64,000 bases of DNA from Brenneria roseae subsp. roseae (GTDB lineage Bacteria > Pseudomonadota > Gammaproteobacteria > Enterobacterales > Enterobacteriaceae): the NCBI RefSeq assembly GCF_003115845.1, contig NZ_KZ819025.1, positions 1 through 64,000 of the forward strand, given 5' to 3'. A program made the position numbers and the translations under genes. Positions 45,745 through 56,600 of this stretch are shown one piece after another. The notes under the pieces were generated by a model. The model searched no databases. It was not told the DNA's origin and saw nothing but the letters and a program-made list of their open reading frames with translations. The first letter of the stretch is position 1. Every line of letters begins with the position of its first letter.

Positions 45745-46319
45745 GACCTGTGCATATGGGCTTCACGTTGCCCGAAATTCTGTTGGCGCTAAGCCTGAGC
45801 AGCCTGATTATGCTATCCGCAGCACAGTGGTATCCCATTTTGCGCAGCCAGAGCCAAAACAGTGCGCAATATTTCCGCCTGGAACAGTTATTCAGTCAGG
45901 CGGCTTCCGGTATTGAAAAAGATATTCGTCGTGCTGGTTTTTGCGCGGGAGCGTGTCAGGGAACGTCGATAACCCTGGGGCACTATCCGGGAGAAATGGC
46001 CAATAGCTGTCTCAATGTCTCTTACGATCTGAATCGCAATGGAGCCTGGGACGGAGGAGAGCAGCAGGAAGAAGAGTCGTTTGGTTATCGCCTGCGTGCC
46101 GGGGCGCTGGAGATTCAAAGCGGGGCACACAACTGTTATGGCGATCGTTGGGAGAAACTCTTTGATCCGCAGGAAGTGATTTTGACGTACTTTCATGTAC
46201 GGCCATTGGGGGGAACGACGGGAGCCCGGTTGTACGAATTGCAGCTGACGGGGTTCTGGACAAAACGTCCTGCCATTCAGCGCACGATCACGCGGTTGAT
46301 TCTGGGGCGGAACCAATGA
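45738..46319 (+). CDS. ppdB: Prepilin peptidase-dependent protein PpdB (minor pseudopilin)
   Basis: 193 residues. Class III signal HMGFTLPEILLALSLSSLIML near residues 7-27 with Glu+5. The mature part contains cysteine pairs (FCAGACQGT). Overlaps ygdB by the ATGA arrangement. GspJ/PilW-like role inferred. Confidence 0.92.
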   Translation: MLRPVHMGFTLPEILLALSLSSLIMLSAAQWYPILRSQSQNSAQYFRLEQLFSQAASGIEKDIRRAGFCAGACQGTSITLGHYPGEMANSCLNVSYDLNRNGAWDGGEQQEEESFGYRLRAGALEIQSGAHNCYGDRWEKLFDPQEVILTYFHVRPLGGTTGARLYELQLTGFWTKRPAIQRTITRLILGRNQ

Positions 46320-46771
46320 AAAGAGCAGAACAGTACGGCAGCAGCACGCTGGTCATGGTGATGTTGATTTCCGTTATCGGGCTGCTGCTCATGTCTGGCC
46401 TGCAACGCCAGCTTGATGCGGCCATACAGATGGGAAATGATGAGCGCCATTACCTGCGGGCGTTTAATCAGGCATTATCTTCCCTGAATTGGGGTATGCA
46501 TTTAGACTGGCCCCCGCTACAGGATGACTGGACGTGTCAGACGCTGGCAGCCGATGCGCTGAACGTATGCCTGAAAAGGGCTTCTGATGAAGGGCTGGGG
46601 TTATTGCGCGGGGAAGGTTTGCTGCCGTCTCAGCATCGGCCGCTTTTTCTGTACCAGCGGGTGGCTTTCTCTGGCCTGGCATCAGAGCGTATTACGCTTC
46701 AGATCGTTTCCCGTGGCTGGCTGGATTTTTGCCCGGATAAACAGGCGGGGCGCTGCGTTGAGCCGGAATAA
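46316..46771 (+). CDS. ygdB: YgdB-like protein (DUF2509), PilX-type
   Basis: 151 residues with one N-terminal membrane helix (TLVMVMLISVIGLLLMSGL) but no Glu+5, as in GspK/PilX-type components. Probably part of the minor pilin complex. Eight bases from ppdC. Confidence 0.88.
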   Translation: MKRAEQYGSSTLVMVMLISVIGLLLMSGLQRQLDAAIQMGNDERHYLRAFNQALSSLNWGMHLDWPPLQDDWTCQTLAADALNVCLKRASDEGLGLLRGEGLLPSQHRPLFLYQRVAFSGLASERITLQIVSRGWLDFCPDKQAGRCVEPE

Positions 46772-46778
46772 AGCCGCG

Positions 46779-47201
46779 ATGACCGGAAATATCTACCCGC
46801 AGAGAGGGTTTAGTCTGCCGGAAACGCTGGTCGCGGCATTATTATTAACGGTGTCGCTGCTGGGGTTACTGCAATATCACCAGATATTGCAACAGTCATT
46901 TCTGCATCAATGGCAGCAGCGGCAGGCATGGCGGCTGCTTGTGCAGCAGTTGGAAGCGTATGAGGCGGGAGTGAAGTACACTATAGGGTTCAATGATAAC
47001 GCGGGCTCTAACGACAAGATTAGTGACAAAACGGCGCTTGATCGCGCGACCGGGTCTGGACAAGAGTGGCGGTTCAGTTTGTCGGAACAAATGATGACGG
47101 CTGAATGCAGGAAAGTGACGGCGGCCATCGTTACGCCGGGAAATTATCAGGCACAGCTCACCCGCTGGTTTTGTCCGGCGGCGCAATCCGTCAGTGGATA
47201 A
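46779..47201 (+). CDS. ppdC: Prepilin peptidase-dependent protein PpdC (minor pseudopilin)
   Basis: 140 residues from ATG 46779; the open frame extends upstream inside ygdB without meaning. Class III signal PQRGFSLPETLVAALLLTVSLLG. PilV/GspI-like. Last pilin gene before recC. Confidence 0.9.
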   Translation: MTGNIYPQRGFSLPETLVAALLLTVSLLGLLQYHQILQQSFLHQWQQRQAWRLLVQQLEAYEAGVKYTIGFNDNAGSNDKISDKTALDRATGSGQEWRFSLSEQMMTAECRKVTAAIVTPGNYQAQLTRWFCPAAQSVSG

Positions 47202-47232
47202 TTCGTCACACAGTGGCATGACAGGAGCCAGA

Positions 47233-50200
47233 ATGTTTACGGTTTATCATTCCAACCAGTTGGATATTTTGAAAAGGCTGATGGTCGAGCTGATGAGGCG
47301 TCAGCCGCTTCAGGATCCTTTTCAGCAGGAAGTCATTCTGGTGCAAAGTCCCGGAATGGCTCAGTGGTTGCAGATTGAACTGGCCGGACATTTTGGGATT
47401 GCCGCCAATATCCATTTCCCACTGCCCGGCGTTTTTTTGTGGGAGATGTGCCGTCACGTTTTACCCGATATACCGAAAGAGAGCGCTTTCAGCAAAGAGG
47501 CGATGACCTGGAAGCTGATGCATTTGCTGCCTGAACAGCTGGATCAGCCTGATTTTGCGCCTTTGCGCCATTACCTACAGGATGATGACGATCAGCGCAA
47601 GCGCCACCAGCTTGCCGGACGTATTGCCGATCTCTTCGATCAATATCTGATATATCGTCCGCAGTGGATCGCTCAATGGCAAGCGGGTAACCAGGTTGAT
47701 GGCCTTGGCGGCAACCAGCCCTGGCAGGCGGCTTTGTGGCGCGCATTGGTTGATTATACCCGGGAACTGCAACAGCCTGACTGGCACCATGCGATCTTGT
47801 ACCAGCGCTTTATTCAAACGCTGGAACAGGCGAAAACCTGCCCATCCGGGCTGCCGCCCCGGGTTTTTATCTGTGGTATTTCCGCTTTGCCGCCGATCTA
47901 TTTGCAGGCGCTGCATGCGCTGGCCCGCCATATTGATGTGCACCTGCTGTTTACCAACCCCTGCCGCAACTACTGGAGTGACATTCAGGATTATAAGTTT
48001 CTGGCCAGGCTGAAAAATAGCTATCGCCGATTGCATCGCTGGGACGGCGCTCAGCCTGAAAGCCACCGCCCCTTATTTCGCGATCCGCAACGGGCCGATG
48101 GATTGTTTAATGCCGAAGGGGAACAGCGTCTTAATAATCCGTTATTGGCGTCCTGGGGGAAGTTAGGCCGCGATCAATTGTATCTACTGGCTGAACTCGA
48201 TGCGGTACAGGAAGTGGATGCGTTTGTGGATCTGGACGGCGATAACCTGCTGCAAACCCTGCAACGCGATATTCTGGAACTGGAAGATCATGCCGTGGTG
48301 GCCGTTAGTAGGGAATCGTTGGCAACCAGCTTGAAGAAGCGTCCGCTGGAGCATCACGATCGTTCTGTTGATATCCATGCCTGCCACAGCCCGCAGCGTG
48401 AAGTGGAAGTGCTGCACGATCGGCTTTTGGCCATGATGGCCGACGATCCGGAGCTGACGCCGCGCGACATCATTGTCATGGTGGCGGATGTCGACGGCTA
48501 TACGCCGTTTATTCAGGCGGTATTTGGTAATGCCCCGGCAGAACGCTATTTGCCTTTCGCGATCTCCGATCGGCGCGCACAACATGCTCACCCGGCACTA
48601 CAGGCGGTGATCAGCCTGCTGGATTTACCCAACAGCCGTTTTACCGCCGAGCAGGTGCTGGCTTTGCTGGAAGTCCCTGCGTTAGCGGCGCGGTTCGGCA
48701 TTCAGGAAGAAGGGCTGCGCCGCTTGCGGCTATGGGTCGTGGAGTCGGGTATTCGCTGGGGGTTGGACGACGATAACGTCCGGGAACTGATGCTCCCGCC
48801 GACCGGACAGCACACCTGGCGTTTCGGGTTGACGAGAATGCTGTTGGGCTACGCCATGGACAGTCAGGCCGGAGACTGGCAAGGCGTGTTGCCTTACGAT
48901 GAATCAAGCGGTCTGGTCGCCGAGCTTGCCGGGCAACTGGCCGAATTGCTGATGCAGCTTAACGTGTGGCGCCAGCGCCTGCGTCAACCCCGCACGTTAG
49001 TGGAATGGTTGCCCTTGTGCCGCCAACTGCTGGAAACCTTTTTTGACGCGGATAGTGACACGGAAGCCGCGTTGGCATTGATCGAGAAACAGTGGCAGCA
49101 GGTGCTTGGCATGGGAACGGCGTCCCGTTATCCACAGCCGGTGCCGGTTTCGCTGTTGCGCGACGAACTCTCCCGCCGGCTTGATCAGGAGCGGCTCAGC
49201 CAGCGTTTTCTGGCTGGCTCAATCAATTTCTGTACGCTGATGCCGATGCGTTCAATTCCCTTCAAGGTGGTTTGTCTGCTGGGAATGAATGACGGTGTTT
49301 ACCCGCGAACCTTGCCGCCCCTTGGGTTCGATCTGATGGGGAAAAGTACCAAACGTGGCGATCGCAGCCGCCGCGATGACGATCGCTATCTGTTTCTGGA
49401 GGCGATGCTATCTGCGCAGAACAAGCTGTATATCAGCTATATCGGCCGTTCTATACAGGATAACACCCGCCGCTATCCTTCCGTGTTGGTCAGTGAACTG
49501 ATGGAATACATTGCGCAAAGTCACTATCTGTCGGGGGACGAAGCGCTCGATATTGATAGCAGTGCGGAGCGGGTTATGCGTCATCTGTGTCGCGAACATA
49601 GCCGGATGCCGTTTGATGCAAAAAACTTTCTGGCGGCGCCGACGCCGCAGAGCTTCGCCGCGGAATGGCTGGCGGCGGCCAACCGGCAGGGGCGACCACA
49701 GCCTGACTTTGACTGTCAGCTACCGCAGGAACGCTATACCGACATCAGTCTGGACGATTTAAAACGTTTTTATCGGCACCCGGTTCGGGCTTTCTTTCAG
49801 CTCCGGCTGGGCGTGGGGTTCATGCTGCAAAACGATGAACTGCTGGATGAAGAGCCATTTACCGTCGACAACCTGAGTCGCTATCAGTTAAATACTGAAC
49901 TGCTTAACACGCTGATTGTTGAAGAAGATCCTGAACGGTTATACCGGCGCGTCCGTGCTGCGGGCGGACTGCCCTTTGGCGCATTTGGCGAACTGTACTG
50001 GCAGGCTCAGCAAGAGGAAATGGCGGAACTGGCCGCGCGCATACGTGAGGACATGACGCCGGGTATGGCGGATAGCCTGGAAATCGATATCCGAATTGAT
50101 GACATGCATCTTCGTGGCTGGTTAGCCCAGGTACGGCAAGATGGTTTATTGCGCTGGCGTCCCGGAAAACTCTCCATGACAGACGGCATGATTTTGTGGC

Positions 50201-50625
50201 TGGAGCATCTGGTTTATTGTCTCTCGGGCGGGAAGGGGGAAAGCCGGATGTATGGACGTGAAAAAACGGCATGGCGGTTTGCCCCCATGTCAGAGAAGCA
50301 GGCTCTTGAGTTTCTGCAACAGATGCTGGATGGCTATCAACAGGGCATGAATAAGCCACTCCTGCTGCTCAACAAATCGGGCAGCGCGTGGTTAACGCAG
50401 TGTTATGACCGTGAAAGTGATAGTATTCAATGGGATGATGAAACGCAGAGCAAGGCTCGCGCCAAACTGCTATTAGCCTGGCAAGGCAATATGGGATTTC
50501 CCGGTGAGGGTGAAGACGACTATCTGCAACGAATTGTGCGTGAATTGGATGAAAGACGAATGAATGCGGTCATTGAGGCGGCGCAAATCTGGTTGCTGCC
50601 GCCGATTCGTTCTAATCTGGCTTGA
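47233..50625 (+). CDS. recC: Exodeoxyribonuclease V subunit gamma RecC
   Basis: 1130 residues from ATG 47233 (GGAG upstream; E. coli RecC starts the same way, MLRVYHSN vs MFTVYHSN). Chi-recognition and wedge subunit of RecBCD. Visible landmarks: VQSPGMAQWLQ, VFICGISALPPIYLQ, RLLAMMADDPELTPRDIIVMVAD, LGRDQLYLLAELD and GLDDDNVRELMLPPTGQHTWR. Residues of the Chi tunnel cannot be judged by eye. Confidence 0.97.
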   Translation: MFTVYHSNQLDILKRLMVELMRRQPLQDPFQQEVILVQSPGMAQWLQIELAGHFGIAANIHFPLPGVFLWEMCRHVLPDIPKESAFSKEAMTWKLMHLLPEQLDQPDFAPLRHYLQDDDDQRKRHQLAGRIADLFDQYLIYRPQWIAQWQAGNQVDGLGGNQPWQAALWRALVDYTRELQQPDWHHAILYQRFIQTLEQAKTCPSGLPPRVFICGISALPPIYLQALHALARHIDVHLLFTNPCRNYWSDIQDYKFLARLKNSYRRLHRWDGAQPESHRPLFRDPQRADGLFNAEGEQRLNNPLLASWGKLGRDQLYLLAELDAVQEVDAFVDLDGDNLLQTLQRDILELEDHAVVAVSRESLATSLKKRPLEHHDRSVDIHACHSPQREVEVLHDRLLAMMADDPELTPRDIIVMVADVDGYTPFIQAVFGNAPAERYLPFAISDRRAQHAHPALQAVISLLDLPNSRFTAEQVLALLEVPALAARFGIQEEGLRRLRLWVVESGIRWGLDDDNVRELMLPPTGQHTWRFGLTRMLLGYAMDSQAGDWQGVLPYDESSGLVAELAGQLAELLMQLNVWRQRLRQPRTLVEWLPLCRQLLETFFDADSDTEAALALIEKQWQQVLGMGTASRYPQPVPVSLLRDELSRRLDQERLSQRFLAGSINFCTLMPMRSIPFKVVCLLGMNDGVYPRTLPPLGFDLMGKSTKRGDRSRRDDDRYLFLEAMLSAQNKLYISYIGRSIQDNTRRYPSVLVSELMEYIAQSHYLSGDEALDIDSSAERVMRHLCREHSRMPFDAKNFLAAPTPQSFAAEWLAAANRQGRPQPDFDCQLPQERYTDISLDDLKRFYRHPVRAFFQLRLGVGFMLQNDELLDEEPFTVDNLSRYQLNTELLNTLIVEEDPERLYRRVRAAGGLPFGAFGELYWQAQQEEMAELAARIREDMTPGMADSLEIDIRIDDMHLRGWLAQVRQDGLLRWRPGKLSMTDGMILWLEHLVYCLSGGKGESRMYGREKTAWRFAPMSEKQALEFLQQMLDGYQQGMNKPLLLLNKSGSAWLTQCYDRESDSIQWDDETQSKARAKLLLAWQGNMGFPGEGEDDYLQRIVRELDERRMNAVIEAAQIWLLPPIRSNLA

Positions 50626-50661
50626 TTGATGTTGAATACGTGAAGGCTATTGGAGAATTGC

Positions 50662-53610
50662 ATGCGTAAACAGTTTGTCTGGATTACCGGATTGTTTTTT
50701 TTATTCACTTTCTGGCTTCCACTGAGTTGGGCTGATACGGGTTGGCAGCCCCTTGCTCAGACTATCCGTAAAAGTGAGAAGGATCCGCGTCAGTACCAGG
50801 CGATAAAACTGGATAATGGAATGACGGTACTGTTGGTTTCAGATCCGCAGGCCACGAAATCCCTGGCTTCATTGGCCTTGCCGGTGGGATCGCTCGAAGA
50901 TCCGAACAGTCAACTGGGGTTGGCGCATTATCTGGAACACATGGTTTTGATGGGTTCCAAACGTTATCCCGAGCCTGAAGCGCTGTCAGAGTTTCTGAAA
51001 AAACACGCCGGCAGTCACAATGCCAGCACCGCGTCTTATCGCACGGCATTTTATCTGGAAGTGGAAAACGATGCGCTGCAACCTGCGGTGGATCGTCTGG
51101 CCGATGCCATTGCCGAACCTCTGCTTGATCCGGTGAATGCCGACCGTGAACGTAATGCGGTCAACGCCGAAATGACCATGGCGCGCTCCCGTGATGGTCA
51201 CCGCATGGCGCAGGTCGGCGCAGAAACGTTGAACCCCGAGCATCCCAGCGCGCGCTTTTCCGGGGGCAATCTTGAAACGCTCAGCGATAAGCCCGGCAGT
51301 AAATTGCATGATGAGCTGGTGAAGTTTTACCAGCGCTATTATTCCGCCAATCTGATGAAAGGCGTGATTTATAGCAATCAGCCTCTGCCTGCGTTGGCAA
51401 AACTGGCTTCGGAGACCTTTGGCCGCATTGCCAATCATCAAGCCAGCGTGCCCGCGATTACGGTTCCTGTTGCGACCGAAAAACAGCGCGGTTTGATGAT
51501 TCACTATGTCCCGGCACAGCCGAGAAAACAGCTGCGCATTGAATTCAGGGTCGATAACAACAGCCAGGCATTCCGTAGTAAAACCGATACCTATATCAGC
51601 TATCTGCTTGGTAACCGCAGCCAGAATACGCTGTCTGACTGGCTACAGAAGGAAGGGTTGGTTGAATCGATTGGCGCGGGCGCCGATCCGATGGTCGATC
51701 GCAACGGCGGGGTTTTTGCAATTTCAGCATCGTTGACGGATAAAGGGCTGGCGCAGCGTGATGAAGTCATCGCCGCAATATTCAGTTACTTGCAGCAGAT
51801 TCGCCGCGAGGGTATTCAACAGCGCTATTTTGACGAAATCGCCCACGTTCTGGATCTGGATTTCCGTTATCCGTCCATCAGCCGTGATATGGATTACATC
51901 GAGTGGTTGGTTGATACCATGTTACGGGTGCCGGTCGAACATACGCTGGATGCCATGTATCTTGCCGACCAATATGATCCCAGGGCGATTGCGGAACGTC
52001 TGGATGTCATGACGCCGCAGAATGCGCGTATCTGGATGATTAGCCCGAATGAGCCGCATAACAAGGTGGCCTACTTTGTTGAAGCGCCTTATGAAGTCAA
52101 TAAGATTCCGGCAGAAACGTTTGCCAAATGGAAAACGCTGGGACAGAAGATTTCATTGTCGCTGCCCGCAGCCAACCCTTATATTCCCAATGATTTTTCT
52201 CTGATCAAAGGCGATACCCGTCTGACTCATCCGAAAGTTCTGCTGGAGGAACCGGGGCTGCGTGTGCTGTATATGCCAAGTCGTTATTTCGCGGATGAGC
52301 CTAAAGCTGAAATTACCTTGCTGCTGCGCAATCAGGAAGCCCGCAGTACCGCGCGTAATCAGGTGTTGTTTGCGCTGAATGATTACCTCGCCGGTCTTGC
52401 GCTGGACGAATTGAGCTATCAGGCATCGATTGGCGGGATTAGCTTTTCCACCAAAAGCAATGATGGCCTGGTGATTAACGCTGATGGCTACACTCAGCAC
52501 CTGCCGCAGCTCTTTCTGGCGCTGGCCGAGGGTTATTCCTCGTTTACCTCGACAGAAGAACAGCTGGAGCAGGCCAAATCCTGGTATCTGCAACAGCTGG
52601 ACTCGGCAGAAAAGGCAAAAGCGTTTGAACAGGCCATACAGCCAATCCAGTCGCTGTCTCAGCTGCCGTACAGTGAACGCGAGGAACGCCGTCACTTGCT
52701 GAAAGACATCAACTTGCAGGAACTGGCTGATTATCGGAAGGATTTACTGCAAAAAGCGACGCCGGAAATGCTGGTGGTAGGTAATCTGCAACCTGAAAAG
52801 GTCACCGAACTGGCGAGAACGCTGAAAACCCGCCTGAACTGCGGCGGCGAAACGCTTTGGCGTAGTGATGAGGTCAGGATCGCCCAACCGCAGAAGGCCA
52901 ATATGCAGCGCACGGGCAGCAGCACCGACTCTGCGTTGGCCGCGGTTTACATTCCTGCCGGTTATACCGAAACGCAAAGTATGGCGTACAGTTCAGTGCT
53001 GGGGCAGATTATTCAGCCCTGGTTCTACAGTCAACTGAGAACGGAAGAACAGCTTGGCTATGCGGTGTTTGCTTTCCCGATGTCCGTCGGGCGGCAATGG
53101 GGGATGGGTTTCCTGCTGCAAAGCAACAGTAAACAGCCGGCCTATTTGTACCAACGTTATCAGGATTTTTATCAGAAGGCGGAAAAGCGCCTGCGCGGGA
53201 TGAGCGAGGAAGAGTTTGCGCAATATAAACAGGGCGTCATCAATGAGTTGAGCCAGCGCCCGCAAACGCTGAGCGAAGAAATCAGCCGTTTGCGCAATGA
53301 CCTGGACCGGGAGAACTTTGCGTTTGATACCCGTGAGAAGTTGATTGCTGAAGTTAAACCGCTGACGGTGGGGCAACTGGCGGATTTTTTCCAGCAGGCG
53401 TTAACACCGCAAGGGTTGGCCGTGCTGTCGCAAATTTCCGGCAGCCATCATGGTAAGTCGGATTATGCCGCGCCGCAGGGATGGACGACCTATCCGAATG
53501 CGTCTTCATTACAGAAAACGTTGCCCGTTGATAGCTCGCCGGCAATCAATAAAGCACCTGTTTCCTCGTCTGAAACCGCAACCTCTGTCAACAAGGCAAC
53601 GGCAAAATGA
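50662..53610 (+). CDS. ptrA: Protease III (pitrilysin)
   Basis: 982 residues from ATG 50662 (GGAG upstream; E. coli 962). Periplasmic M16 zinc metallopeptidase degrading small peptides. Signal peptide MRKQFVWITGLFFLFTF to about residue 24. Inverted zinc motif HYLEH (HxxEH, about residue 90) with the downstream Glu in NAVNAEMTMARSRDGH. A C-terminal tail rich in Ser/Thr/Ala extends beyond the E. coli length. Stop overlaps recB start (ATGA). Confidence 0.96.
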   Translation: MRKQFVWITGLFFLFTFWLPLSWADTGWQPLAQTIRKSEKDPRQYQAIKLDNGMTVLLVSDPQATKSLASLALPVGSLEDPNSQLGLAHYLEHMVLMGSKRYPEPEALSEFLKKHAGSHNASTASYRTAFYLEVENDALQPAVDRLADAIAEPLLDPVNADRERNAVNAEMTMARSRDGHRMAQVGAETLNPEHPSARFSGGNLETLSDKPGSKLHDELVKFYQRYYSANLMKGVIYSNQPLPALAKLASETFGRIANHQASVPAITVPVATEKQRGLMIHYVPAQPRKQLRIEFRVDNNSQAFRSKTDTYISYLLGNRSQNTLSDWLQKEGLVESIGAGADPMVDRNGGVFAISASLTDKGLAQRDEVIAAIFSYLQQIRREGIQQRYFDEIAHVLDLDFRYPSISRDMDYIEWLVDTMLRVPVEHTLDAMYLADQYDPRAIAERLDVMTPQNARIWMISPNEPHNKVAYFVEAPYEVNKIPAETFAKWKTLGQKISLSLPAANPYIPNDFSLIKGDTRLTHPKVLLEEPGLRVLYMPSRYFADEPKAEITLLLRNQEARSTARNQVLFALNDYLAGLALDELSYQASIGGISFSTKSNDGLVINADGYTQHLPQLFLALAEGYSSFTSTEEQLEQAKSWYLQQLDSAEKAKAFEQAIQPIQSLSQLPYSEREERRHLLKDINLQELADYRKDLLQKATPEMLVVGNLQPEKVTELARTLKTRLNCGGETLWRSDEVRIAQPQKANMQRTGSSTDSALAAVYIPAGYTETQSMAYSSVLGQIIQPWFYSQLRTEEQLGYAVFAFPMSVGRQWGMGFLLQSNSKQPAYLYQRYQDFYQKAEKRLRGMSEEEFAQYKQGVINELSQRPQTLSEEISRLRNDLDRENFAFDTREKLIAEVKPLTVGQLADFFQQALTPQGLAVLSQISGSHHGKSDYAAPQGWTTYPNASSLQKTLPVDSSPAINKAPVSSSETATSVNKATAK

Positions 53611-56600
53611 AACAGGCTGCGCCGCAATCATTAAACGTCATGACGTTGCCGCTCTTGGGAGAGCGGCTGATTGAGGCATCGGCAGGTACAGGGAAAACCT
53701 ACACGCTGGCGGCGCTGTATCTGCGTTTGCTGCTGGGGTTGGGAAAGCAGTCTGCCTACCCGCGTCCGCTACTGGTTGAGGAAATCCTGGTCGTCACATT
53801 TACGGAGGCGGCCACAGAGGAGCTTCGCGAACGTATTCGGGAGAAAATCCACGTATTGCGTATTGCCTGTATTCGTGGGGAAAGCCAAGAGCCGCTGCTG
53901 TCGGAACTGTTGGCTGAAATCCCGGATCGTCAGGATGCGGCAGAGACGCTATTGTCTGCTGAACGGCAGATGGATGAAGCGGCGATTCACACTATTCATG
54001 GTTTTTGTCAGCGGATACTGAGTACCAATGCATTTGAGTCCGGCGTCCTGTTTGAACAGGTGCTGATAGAGGATGAGCATCCGTTACGTCGTCAGGCCTG
54101 CGCGGATTTCTGGCGGCGCTACTGTTATCCGCTGCCAATGGATATCGCACGCGTTGTCGGTATGGAGTGGAGCGGGCCGGAGAGCCTGCTCGCCGATCTG
54201 ATGCCTTACCTGCAAGGTGAAAGTCCGGTTTTTCGCCACCCTCCCGATGAGGATGAAACGCTGATAAGCCGGCATCAGAAAATTGTTGCCGTTATCGATG
54301 CTTTTAAACGGCAGTGGCTGGTTTCAGTGGCGGAACTGGAAGAGGTGATCAACGCATCCGGTGTGGATAAACGCAGTTACAGCAGCAAAAACCTGCCTAA
54401 CTGGTTGCAGAAAGTCACACAGTGGGCAGAACAGCAGACGCAGGATTATCAACTGCCAAAAGATCTGCAACGGTTTAGCCAACCGATTCTGGCGGAGAAA
54501 ACCAGAAAGGGCGAAGCGCCTGAACACGCGGTGTTTGAGGCTGTCGAGCGTTTACTGGAGGAATCGCTTTCTTTGCGCGATGTTGTCATCGTGCGCGCGC
54601 TGAGCGAAATTCGTCAGTCTGTGCGTGAGGAAAAACGACAGCGCGCGGAATTGGGCTTTGACGATCTTCTCAGTCGGCTGGATGAGGCGTTGCAACAGCC
54701 GGGAGGCGAACAGTTAGCCAGTTCCGTGCGGCAACGTTACCCCGTTGCGATGATCGACGAGTTTCAGGATACCGATCCCCAGCAATACCGTATTTTTCGC
54801 GCGCTGTATGGTGGGCAACCGCAGTGTGGTCTGCTGTTGATTGGCGATCCCAAACAGGCGATATACGCATTCCGCGGCGCGGATATTTTTACCTACATGC
54901 GCGCTCGATCTGAAGTGAGCGCGCACTACACGCTGGGAACCAACTGGCGCTCATCGCATCCGATGGTGCAGGGCGTGAACCGCTTATTTCAGCGCCTTGA
55001 ATGCCCGTTTATTTTTGAAGACATTCCTTTTCTGGCGGTTGAACCCGCAGCGCCTAAACGCGATCTGGTTTTTGAGGTTGCCGGCGTGCCTCAACCCGCG
55101 CTGCAATTTTGGCTGACGGGTGAGGAAACCATTGGCGTTGGGGATTATCAACAGTTAATGGCCCGGCAATGTGCGCTACAGATTCGGGACTGGCTGGCGG
55201 CCAGCCAACGCCGGCAGGCCTGGCTGGGTACCGGTAAAGAACGGCGTCTGGTTCAGGCGTCCGACATGAGCGTTCTGGTGCGCAGCCGCCATGAGGCCGC
55301 ATTGGTGCGGGAGGCGTTGGGCAGGCTGGCTATTCCATCGGTCTATTTGTCCAATCGCGACAGCGTTTTCACCACGCCGGAGGCCCGCGATATTCTGTGG
55401 ATCTTGCAGGCGGTGCTGGCCCCGGAACAAGAGAGAACATTACGCAGTGCGATGGCGACCTCATTGATGGGGTTGGATGCCCCGACGCTGGATGCTTTGA
55501 GTCATAGTGAAGACGACTGGGATGAACGGGTCGAAGAGTTTGCCGACTACCGCACGCTTTGGCGACTGCGTGGCGTACTGCCAATGCTGCGCGCGCTGAT
55601 GAGTCGGCATCAACTGGCTGAAAACCTGCTGGCCAGCGATGATGGTGAACGGCGGTTGACCGATGTGCTGCATATTGGTGAATTATTGCAGGATGCCTCA
55701 TCGGCGCTGGATAGCGAACATGCGTTGGTGCGCTGGCTTTCGCAGCAGATTATTCAGCCTAATCCACAGGCGGAGAATCAGCAGTTGCGTCTGGAAAGCG
55801 ATCGTCATTTGGTGCAGATCGTGACGATCCATAAATCGAAAGGGCTGGAGTATCCGCTGGTCTGGCTGCCTTTTATCAGTAATTTCCGGGTTCAGGATCA
55901 GGGCATTTATCATGACAGAAGCAGCTATCAGGCTTTGCTCGATCTGCGTAACGGCGAAGCGAGCCAGGCGCTGGCGGAAGAAGAGCGGCTGGCTGAGGAT
56001 TTGCGCCTGCTGTATGTGGCGCTGACTCGTTCGATCTATCATTGCAGCGTTGGTGTTGCGCCGTTGCAACGTTCACGCAGGAAAAGCGAAAGCAGCGATA
56101 TGCACCAGAGTGCATTGGGCTATTTGCTCCAGAGAGGCAAAGAGGCCGATGCGGCAACGCTGGTGGCCGAGCTTAAAACACTGGCCGGAGACGGCGTGGC
56201 CGTAACCCTTGCACAGCCTGGCGAGGAACAACCATGGCAACCCGATGAACCTGCTCAGGTGACGTTGCAGGCCCGCCGCAACGAGCGGGTATGGCGCAAT
56301 GGCTGGCGAGTGACCAGCTATTCCGGTTTGCAGCAGCACGGTTCCTCCGTCGCGCAGGATTTGATACCTCGTCTGGATATTGAGGCGATGGGAGAACGGC
56401 AGGAAGAGCCGGAAACGTTGTTTACTCCGCATACGTTTCCACGAGGCGCGAGTCCGGGAACGTTTTTACATGGCCTGTTCGAGACACTGGATTTTACCCA
56501 GCCAGTGGATGACGCATGGCTGGCCGAACAGCTGTTATTGCAAGGTCTGGATACTGCCTGGCATCCGGTGTTGCGGTCGTGGATGGCGGTGATTTTGACC